Below the pieces are notes generated by a model, which saw only the letters and a list, made by a program, of their open reading frames with translations, was not told the origin of the DNA and did no database searches. From Puccinia triticina (taxonomy: Eukaryota; Basidiomycota; Pucciniomycetes; Pucciniales; Pucciniaceae), in contig NC_070561.1 in assembly GCF_026914185.1 (NCBI RefSeq), positions 4,278,001-4,342,000 of the forward strand: a DNA stretch of 64,000 nucleotides. The letters run 5' to 3'. Every line of letters starts with the position of its first letter. Positions within the stretch are counted from its first letter, which is position 1. Below are positions 55,622-64,000 of this stretch, one piece after another. Made by a program: the position numbers and the translations under genes.

Positions 55622-57123
55622 TTAGTAGGAGAATGAAGTGAAAGTCTTGATCGAGATCAAGACCAACAAGCTGCCTAAATAGAAGTTGAATCCTAGTCGA
55701 GTTTGATTCGAGTAGGACGAAACCAAGACGGATACTATGAGCCAGTGTGTTTCCAGAAGGCGGGAATTTGGAGAGGGTCAGCTAGGCGTATAGATGATCT
55801 AATTTGGGAGTGTATGGGGGGGGGGGGGGGAGGGGGGAAGAAAAGACTGACGGACGATGGAGAAACAAGTGGCGAAGTTCTTGACCAAGCTTCCGGACTG
55901 TTTGACGATGATGGAGACGAGGAGGCCGCCGAGGGAATGGTAGATGACGATGAGCCAGACCACGCCGAGCTGGCCGAATGAGAAGGAGTGCGAGGGATGG
56001 GGATCGGCTGAGGGCAGGAAGCCGTGGAAGAAGCCGTGGGCGCGCGTGTGTCGACGCGAGTGGGGCTCGAGATAGATCATCAGATACGAGATCGCAAGGC
56101 TCGGCACTGATAGCTGAAGGTTCTTGGCCCACAGATTCGGCTCCTTAGTCGCGTCCCGGCGCGGCTCGTTCGGAGGCAAAATATCCGAGCCCGACTTCTT
56201 TGTGCGACCCTTCAGATCCTTGTCTTCGTCATCATCTGAGGTACGGCCAGGTGCTGTAAGGGGCCGAGGTTTCTGGAGGGTAGATCGCTTGAGTTGGAGA
56301 GAGCGCTCGAACCAGGAGCCGGCCAGAGCGGAGGCTAACGAAGAGAGCACGAGCGCAACGATTCCCTTGAGGTGGTTGGGTCTTGGGATAAACAGTCGGC
56401 GCCGGTCGCCCGTGGTGGCCTCGATCGGCTCGAATTGGACCATCATCACCCCCAGGGCTAAGACGCAGAGGCAGATCCATTGCTGGCTCACAAGCACCTT
56501 CTGACAGATCACAACGGAACTCAAGGCTGTCGTCAGGATCTTCAACTGGGACGTGATGAGGTATATCGGGGTATCCAATTCGGCCAAACTGATGTATAAT
56601 AAGTGATTTTGTAATCTAAACGACCGGCTCATTTTGTGAGCAACAAACAATCGATTGGGTTCATTTTTTTAGAAGAGCCAATTCCAGGTTTGGCGTAATA
56701 CGTTACAATGCGATTCAGTTTTCATAGATATGTATATTTCAGGCTAACTCGGATCTCTCTAGATGACAAGCACGCTACGTACGTATACAGGAGTGCGGGG
56801 ATGGACATTTCAAGAACTTGGTGAACATGCTGTGGTTGGAGGGCCAAGAAGGCCAGGTGCCGAAGACGGGTTAAGGGCTGGTTTCGGTGAGAGCGGGCTG
56901 GAGGCGATTGGATGAGCAAGATCACCAGGCTGATGAGTGCTTTGAGGGCTTCGGTGAGAAAGATGGCCGTTGCTGGGTTGTAGAGATGGTCCGTCTCCCG
57001 AAGGCCGTCGTTCCTGGGCGATGGTGGTGTCCGGGAGTGCTTGACTAGCGAGACGGATGACTGATGGAGGACGAGGAGGGCGAAGGAAAGAGAAGGGTGG
57101 CTGAGAAAAGACCCCGTTTTCAT
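55622..57123 (-). CDS. Nucleotide-sugar transporter (SLC35A-type)
   Basis: Multi-pass Golgi/ER transporter of the UDP-galactose/CMP-sialate type. Exon 1 is 56783-57123 (LLVLHQSSVSLVKHSR, NPATAIFLTEALKALISL, PALLYT) and exon 2 runs from 56615 to about 55874 (NHLLYISLAELDTPIYLITS, QLKILTTALSSVVI). The phase-2 junction gives PALLYTLQNHLLYI, the family pattern. Later motifs are NLWAKNLQLS, GGLLVSIIVK and FATCFSIV. The likely last exon is 55622-55692 (FNFYLGSLLVLIS). A ~45-residue charged insertion (SDDDEDKDLKGRTKKSG) lies in the luminal or cytosolic loop before NLWAKN. A G-run at 55818-55840 lies just after the presumed exon 2 end. The middle junctions near 55700-55870 are uncertain. Substrate cannot be read from sequence. 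Confidence 0.8.
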
Positions 57124-58131
57124 GTTTGTTGAGAGTCAGCTTGGAGAGGAAAGCGTTGATTCCTGCATCCCCAGCAAAGCATCGACTTGGGCCCACTGCC
57201 GATGCGATGCAAAGGCTCCGTATCCGATAAACTCTTGCTGCAAACCCAGACAAACAAGAAAGAGACGGCATCATGAACTCAGTCGTTCTCTCCGGAACAA
57301 GTTGCCACTCGGCCCATTGACAGGAAGCTGCTCCCCCGGACCGTTTTCCGGGCCAAAGGGAACTTCCCCGGTCATCAACCAGCTGTAACCTAAAAGGCAG
57401 TGATTAACAACTTTTTAACCATTTCACAACACAGCGTGCTTCTTGGCAACCATGACAACTTCTTTGTTTTTTAACTTTGTTGATAAACACGTTAAAATGG
57501 GCTTTAAAGTTTTGTAAGCTTCTATTTGTGAACCTCCCCAACATAATGTCATAAAACTGATCATCACAATAGCTGGTACATACAGCAGTTTCAACAAAAG
57601 AATGGCAATGTGTTCACATATTTTACTCTTGGCCCAAAATCTGCTGGGATTTCACATTCAGGAATTTAGGCTTGGGGACAATAGGGGCACCAAAAACACA
57701 AGAAAAATATATATATATATATATATTGTTTGATTTCTGAATTTACCCTCTTACTTATTCCTCTTCATGTTGTTTCAGAATCTTTTCCTTCACATCTAGA
57801 ATCAATCTGAAGCATCACTATTAAGTTTGATTAGTACAGCATTCTCACACCCAGTTGGAAACCTGAGTAGTAGAGCTCGCTAGTCATTTTATCTTCATCT
57901 CGAGTCTCCTAGATAGTATTTTATTCAATTTATCTCAACCATATCTTTGCCACATGTACTTATAACCTATTTATACCATAGCCCAGCCGTGCAAATCAAA
58001 GCCACTGGTTCTCCTTTGTTTGGTTGCAGACACTTTTGAACCACATCTGGAGATACTATTTCCCCTCTTCCTCTCACCACATGCAAAAATGTTTCATGAT
58101 TGCACAGTCCTGTCACCACTCATGACAGACA
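57124..58131. other. No recognisable gene; AT microsatellite
   Basis: Promoter side of the transporter gene, then AT-rich DNA with an (AT)n tract at about 57708-57726. Nothing else supported before the TA-flanked transposon end at 58134. Confidence 0.45.
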
Positions 58132-58139
58132 TACACGGC

Positions 58140-58480
58140 GGACGCAAAATTTTGAAAGATATCCGAATCAACCTTGGAAAATCTTCGAATTCCCCGCCAG
58201 CGGGCAGGGACGTCGCAGACCCTGGTTGTACTGAAAATCAAAGGAGCTTCGAAGTGAGACCTGGGAGTCCTTCGAACGCCATTCGGAGTTTCTCCGGAGG
58301 AAAATCCTCCTTCCAGTTTTCCCCAAAAGGCCCCTTGAGATAGATTTGAATATAATTCAAAGCAGATTCGAAGAACATGAGACTTCGGATGTTCTTCGAG
58401 TGCGGACTTGGAACAATACTCAAAAGAGGTTTGAATAATATTTGAACAGGGGCCCTTTGTTTGAAGAATATTCAAGTGGG
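58140..58480. repeat. Subterminal TTCGAA-rich block of copy 2
   Basis: Contains CTTCGAA, TTCGAAG, CATTCGGAG and TTGAATAT-like words up to the terminal CACGGCGGACGCA. Equivalent in position to 38190-38541 of copy 1. Confidence 0.6.
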
Positions 58481-58892
58481 GACCCATCAGACCCGGCTCA
58501 AATGCTGCTCGGCCCGGCCCGTTTGAAGTATAGACTGGCTCAAATGCTGCTTGACCCGGCGCGCATGTATTGCGTAACCATCCCAACCGACTCATATTGG
58601 GCTGCCCCCACGTACTGGAATCTCGATATTTCATGTATATATTTCTCAGATTCAAACAAACAGTAATAGAATAAGATTTCATAGCCTGCTAATACGTGTA
58701 TTTGATGTTTAGAATCAGAGAGAGTGTTTGTGGGGAGAGAACGGTAGAGAGAGAAGAGAGAGAATGGCTAACAGTGCCACTCAAAGGGGCACTCAGTATA
58801 GATAGTTTGGTATGTGAAAGAAGTGGAGATATGGGGGGGAGCAAGGAAAAGAGACAATCGGGGAGGGCATCAGACTAGTCAATGTTAACCTG

Positions 58893-60527
58893 CTAGCTGC
58901 GCTGGGCATTGATGATTGTCACTTGCTGTTCAATCTCTTCTTTGGATGGGGGTTGTTGTTTCTCGGGTGGAATGTTGTGAACTGCCTTCTCACCGTCCCA
59001 TGTCTGTTTGTCGAGGTTGAATATGAGCTGGGAATAAGCAACACCGTATGCCGTTGACTTCTTCCTAAGTCTTGCAAGATCCTTGTCCATATCATCCCAG
59101 AATGATATTTGTTTGTTGCGCTGTTTGATTCGATTGTAGTTGGCCATGAAGCGCATGTAAAACAAACGGATCTTGGCGCCTTTGCTGATTTGCAAGTGGA
59201 TTTGTTGGTCATCGAGCTTTTTGAAAAGTGGATGGAAGCTCGAGTATACATTTGCGATCAGTGAATAAAGGTTGGGGACCTTCGCTAGTGGTCCCTCCCT
59301 GGTCAAACCTGTCTTGAGCAGAATTGCGAGAGAGGCCTTCTCAGATTTGACAGTATCAGCAACGAGTTTGTCAAGAGCATCGCCTTGGTCGTAGTTGGGC
59401 GGCAAATGGACCGCGCGGAACTCTTCAGATCCGCTCCGTTTATCAATGGTGGACTGAGGAACCATGTTCCTGTCAGTTTTGGTGTCAAAAGCCCAAAAGC
59501 ACTTGTATCTAGATAGAAATCCTTACTCTGACCCTTTTAACGGGTGTGTCAGCTACACGCAACCGCGTAGCTGCCCGGCTGCCATAAGATTGAATATTTT
59601 CTTCAAGTAGGACCTCGCGTGCAGTTTCACGGACAAAATTCTTCATGGGATTGTTGAAAGTCACGACCGGAGATGGGTCAGATATGGTGATTGGTGCAAT
59701 CAGCAAGGGCTGACGGGCAGTGGAGCCGTTGTGGAGAGCCAAGAGGAGAACGGCAATGTTTTGGGCTTCTGGGGTCATCTGGAAAAGGAAAGAAGGAATC
59801 AGTCTATCTGAACGGGGCTCATGAGCGTAGCACTCACCTGAAACAGGGGCTGAGCCCGTTGAATCAGCTCATTGCTGAGAGAGAAAGTGCCCTCAATTGC
59901 TTGCAGAGCATCCTGCATCACTTGAAGGTCTTCATGCGAGGGAACCTGAGACTTGGTCGTACTCAATTGAGATGATTGGCTGCTATTGCGGGGATCAGAG
60001 CGGGTTGGGCTCGGAGACCACAACTGATGGTTGCCTCCAGGCAAAGGCGACATCGGATAAGGGGAGGGCGAGGGAGCAATCCGTGAGAGAGCAGGAGTAC
60101 GGACTGGCCCAATCTGGCTTGGACGAGGTGGATTGACTGGGTTTTCGAGTGATTGGTTGGGGTTGATGAACTCACTGGTCGATTGGCCAGCCGCTGGTGC
60201 AAGTGAGACTGGATCTCCAACTTGGCGGGATCCGGATAAGCTGTAGCCCAAGGTGTTGTTTCCGAGGTTGCGACTGAAGTTTGTAATCTCACCTGGAAGC
60301 CCGGCATGGTTATCTCCGATGGGGTGACCAATCCCATGATAGACAGCGGGGTTGTTTCCATGATTTGGACCAACATTTGGATTGACACCTGCGAGGCGGG
60401 CGGGGTTGTTTTGGATGTTTTGACCCGCATGCGGGGAAGGCGGTGATGCCTGATTGGTCCCCAAGGGATCATAATTGCTCTTGAGTTGCTCCCATCCAAC
60501 GTGCCCACCACTATGAGGCTGCGACAT
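58893..60527 (-). CDS. Gene X of the CMC element, copy 2, apparently intact
   Basis: Three exons, all phase 0: 59838-60527, 59527-59778 and 58893-59453, giving about 500 residues. The start MSQPHSGGHVGWEQLKSNYD aligns with MSQ...NYDPLGT in copy 1. The N-terminal half is Asn/Pro/Gly/Ser-rich and likely disordered. The C-terminal half is helical: MQDALQAIEGTFSLS, MTPEAQNIAVLLLALHNG, SYGSRAATRLRV, KVPNLYSLIANVYSSFHP, KQISFWDDMDKDLARLRKKS. No in-frame stop was seen, in contrast to copy 1. It is divergent from tnp2. No known domain; the recurrent pairing suggests a second protein for transposition or its control. Confidence 0.72.
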
Positions 60528-62335
60528 CTATTTGGGTTGTTGTGTGCAAGCAAGGTCTATCAGTGAAACAGGGGTAAATTAGGGGGCTTTATAGGATGTT
60601 ACTTGCCTTGAGTTATATCAAAGTGTCCAAACTCGGGCCAGCTGATGGTAATGTTTCAGCTGATTCGGAGGAGCTTGGGTTGTTTTCAGCACAAATAAAC
60701 ATAGATTGTCAAGAATACATGATCCATCGGAGATAAAACTTACATGTTGATACAAGGCAGCACAATTGATCAGGGAGGGGGTGGTGATTTGACTGATTGA
60801 AGAGGCGGGGAACAGCGGATGGAGAGGGCAGACAATGAAGTTTCCGATCAAGTCGGATAAGAAAGGAAAGTGCTGGAATGTGCTGCGGACTGTGTGGCAA
60901 AGTGGGGGGGCCAACACATCCTGATTCCCCACCACTTGAACCAGGTTGAAAAGGGAAGCCTTGTTCCTGCCTTTTGAACAACAGCCAGATGGTAACATAT
61001 TTTTGAGACCTTTTCTGCCTTCTGGCCTGTACAAATCACAAGCAAAAAAATTTGCAGCCACCTTGCCGGTGTGGAACTACTCTTGGGATGAATAGAGCTG
61101 GAGAGGGAATGGTGCTTTAATGGGCTGCCTCTCTGGGAACAAGAAAAAGAATATAAGAGTGTGGACTCTTATGGAAAGGTGTGGCTATAGAGGATTCTTG
61201 AGGTTTGTCTAAGGGTTTACTTTCTACTAATCTAATAGCAAGTTAAAGGTAATGTAAAGTCTGTCCAACCTGATATATTTGGCATAGACTTATCAAGCTT
61301 GTCCACTCTGATTTAATGGCATAAGCTAGGCTAGTGAATGGTGACCAGTGATCTGAATTACTTTGACAGGATCTGATGGGGAATAAATGAAGAGGAAAAC
61401 AACCCAGTTTATATACACAAGAAAGAGGAGCCATGAGGAAACAAGGATAACCTGCAGGGAAGCATAGAACATTCTACTTCTATAGGATGAAACAGCCATG
61501 TGGTCAGAGTAGTGGTTCAAGGAGTCACATGATGGTGTAATAGTGGGTGGGGATGATGCCATCTTCTGGGGGCTATGGTGCAATCTTCCTAGTTGGAGGA
61601 GGGGATATGTGAGACATAAAAGGGGTAGAATATTCTATGATCTAAGATAGGAGGAGTTATGAGTTTCAGGAAGTGTTTCAGGAAGAAGTAATCTAAGGAT
61701 CTAAGATAGGAGGAGTCAGGTGTTTCATGAAGTGTTTCAGGAAGTAATAATCTAGGTGGGGTTTGGGGCTATGTCTAGCATAATGTGTATCATGTTGGGT
61801 TTGGAGGGTGAAGGGTTTCAAGGGTGCTTATACATCTTTGAGCACATGGTTCTAAGGAAACACTAGAAGAAGGGGGTAAAATGTGATCTGGGTAGATGTT
61901 TGAGACTAGGAAGAGGGTTTATCCAAGAGAGGGAGAGTGTGGGAAGAGGGAATACTATTATCCAGGGTATTTCCATTGAGTGGGGATGTTGAGGGGCTTG
62001 GGCTTTGCTGACAAGGGGGCCAGAGGTATGGGATTTATTCTTGAGGTGTGACAGCATTGTGATTGATGGTTGCTGGTTTTCTGGGTAGATCAGGATTGGC
62101 TTACCACACCAGTAGTTTTATCTTTAGATTGGTTTCATTCAAGCTATCTTCCCCCTTCTCCATCCTAAAAATCAAGCAGTCCCCCAAAAACTTATTCCTC
62201 AAATTAAACAAGTAAAAAAACACATTTCTGCTCATCTATAAGTTTTTTGGGTGTCCAAATTCTTATAAGTCTTAAATCTTGACCTGGATGTTCCAAAGAT
62301 CCAGATATTGTTGAATCACATAGTTTTGCATTTCC
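60528..62335. other. Long divergent intergenic region of copy 2
   Basis: About 1.8 kb between X and tnp2, against about 0.5 kb in copy 1. It contains a tandem duplication of about 57 bp at 61637-61754 (ATCTAAGATAGGAGGAG, TTTCAGGAAG) and no recognised gene. A further inserted element is possible, but I found no termini. Confidence 0.45.
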
Positions 62336-64000
62336 ATGTTTCCATTCCCGCAAGCCCCCCAAGGACCGCCAGCGGGTGACCCAAACATCAGCCCCCCAAA
62401 CATTCATGCTGGTAAGAATATGTTTATTTGGTTTGGGTTCAATTATGAATGATGTGGTCTGCACATTGTGATCTGATTTTTCATGATTTTTGTTGGGTTT
62501 ATTATAACTGCTTCAGGTTTTGAGCCCCTTTTGTATGCTGATGGCACATACAGATACAGATGCATTATGTGTAAATCCAAATGGGCAAAGGAGGACAATA
62601 TTCCTTTGCATCTTCAAACCCGCACACATATAAACAAGTGGAATGAACTACAAGCTTTTCAAAACCAGGTAGCACAATCATCCCAATATTTACAAACACA
62701 GGCCTCCTCACTACCTCACAATTGGAACCATGATCCCTCAGAGCCCCAGGTGCAAATAAATCCTGATGATTCTCCCCACCAAACAGACTGGCCAACTGGT
62801 GGTCCTGCCACTGGCATAGCTCAAACAGTGGATGTGGATGTGAACAACCCTGAAGGATTTGGCTTTGGGTCAGATTATACTGGTGATGTTATGGGTGGCC
62901 CACAGGGTATGGCTGAGTGGCTTCACACCGCATTGGCTGCAGGATTGATGGATGAGGAAGTTTCATTCCCTGGTGATGCTGATCTGCCAAATCATCAATT
63001 TGTGGAAGCAGTCAATAATTCATCTTGGTTTCCTTTCAGATCCAAGGAGGTTAGCTGTCTCTTTCATCTGAATAGTTTATTTGGGGTAAGTGGCTGATTT
63101 TTTGGATGATATGCCAATACTTAACCCCAGTATTTAGTTTCTGCTCTCATGCTGGGACATCTTCACAATCGTTTGTCACGGACCATGTATCACCAGCTCC
63201 GGGTCATTCTCACTTTGTTGGGCATAGAACTCCCACATTGGGATAGCATAAAGAGAAACCGGGAATTTATTCGAAAAGGTTTAGATATTAAAATCCATAA
63301 GCATGTGTCTGTATTTGATAATACATGTTACTACCTCAGTCTGATAGATATAATTCAACATGTAAGTATTACTATTAATCATTGATCATGACTCTCACCA
63401 GTGACCAAATTGAATGTGTGCTGAATTCCATATCCCACTTTCCAGGAATTGGGTAATCCAATAGTCCACCCACATTTAAAATTCTACCCACATGACACCG
63501 GTGGTAAGAACATCAGAGGTCTATACCAAAGTGCAAAATGGTGTGAACATCTTCCCCGACAGCACCGTGTCCAAATGGCTGCCATGGAAGGGAAACACTA
63601 CTATATCTTTGAACCCATCACAGTGAAGGGATCACCAGATAGGTACATTGTGGTTCCAATATTCTTTTACCAGAAAGAGAACACATTATATGGCAATTGT
63701 ATTTTGAGCAAAATTTACCAATCCAGATGAATCGGGCCAAATGGCTTTGTACATACGCTCAAATATTCAGTATAATGACCAAGATTTAATGGAGATTCCT
63801 GTTAGACTCTTCAACAAGACATATGAAGAAATATACCATCAAGATGGAACCTTATTGATGGAAAAGTGTGACAATCAGATATGGGGTAGGCCTTCTTAAT
63901 ATAAAATTTAGTTCCACATATTTTAAAATCAACATAATTGACCTTGATGGATTACTTATTCTTGACAGAATTTGGGGCCCCAGAATCTGAACCCATCCCT
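62336..64000 (+). pseudogene. tnp2-like transposase of the CMC element, copy 2, partial
   Basis: Exon 1 is 62336-62411 (MFPFPQAPQGPP..., SPPNIHA), exon 2 is 62517-63049 with the C2H2-like finger (RCIMCKSKW..HLQTRTHI) and SWFPFRSKE, exon 3 is 63131-63361 (LHNRLSRTMYHQLRVIL), exon 4 starts 63445 (ELGNPIVHPHLKFYPHD). Junctions match copy 1. Around 63700 the frame shifts: the ORF stops at 63730, while the copy-1-like continuation FTNPDESGQMALYIRSNIQ and LFNKTYEEIYH is in another frame. The catalytic core would lie beyond 64000. Likely inactive because of the shift. Confidence 0.75.

Larger units (their letters stand above)
58134..64000. mobile_element. tnp2-type CMC transposon, copy 2 (runs off the window)
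   Basis: Starts TA then CACGGCGGACGCA at 58134, the same end as both ends of the element at 29823-38541. Next come TTCGAA-rich DNA (to about 58480), gene X on minus and a divergent tnp2 gene on plus, the same layout as the right half of copy 1. The other end is outside the window. X looks intact; tnp2 has a frameshift near 63.7 kb. Confidence 0.75.

Overview
The window looks like a transposon-dense piece of a basidiomycete genome, most likely a rust fungus (Pucciniales). Host genes have short introns. The mobile elements are tnp2-type DNA transposons, DIRS/Ngaro-type tyrosine-recombinase retrotransposons, Ty3/gypsy elements and many short terminal-inverted-repeat (TIR) elements. The rust assignment rests on family resemblance and is an inference.

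Host genes recognised: ribosomal protein L9/uL6 (17.6-18.5 kb, +, five exons, 192 aa); a DUF7872-like protein gene (24.0-26.5 kb, +, 11 exons); a bZIP transcription factor (39.7-41.3 kb, -, three exons, 480 aa); a putative secreted protein (47.1-48.7 kb, -); and a nucleotide-sugar transporter (55.6-57.1 kb, -).

Mobile layer, left to right. A degenerate DIRS/Ngaro-like element (gag 2.6-4.1 kb, RT from 4.5 kb, RNase H, tyrosine recombinase to 16.7 kb) is split inside its RNase H by a 9,347-bp CACTA element (5754-15100). That element has CACTA...TAGTG ends, a 3-bp GAC duplication, about 0.5-kb TIRs and three arrays of a ~173-bp repeat; it has no recognisable transposase. A solo LTR (22278-22850) holds a short TIR element. 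A tyrosine-recombinase relic lies at 22.9-23.2 kb. A hAT-like element sits at 28362-29072.

The most interesting structure is an 8.7-kb element at 29823-38541 with CACGGCGGACGCA termini flanked by TA. It carries a tnp2-like transposase gene (-) head-to-head with an uncharacterised gene, here called X (+), and a third gene Y (+). A second copy (58134 to beyond 64000) has the same end, an apparently intact X gene and a divergent tnp2 gene. A Ty3/gypsy element (49.4-53.7 kb, -) is truncated within its reverse transcriptase and carries a 710-bp solo LTR in gag; removing that LTR restores the frame. Several short TIR families with clear target-site duplications are scattered throughout, five copies of one family among them.

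Most element genes are broken, and most in-frame stops are TGA. Coordinates of exons and element ends were read by eye and may be off by a few bases.
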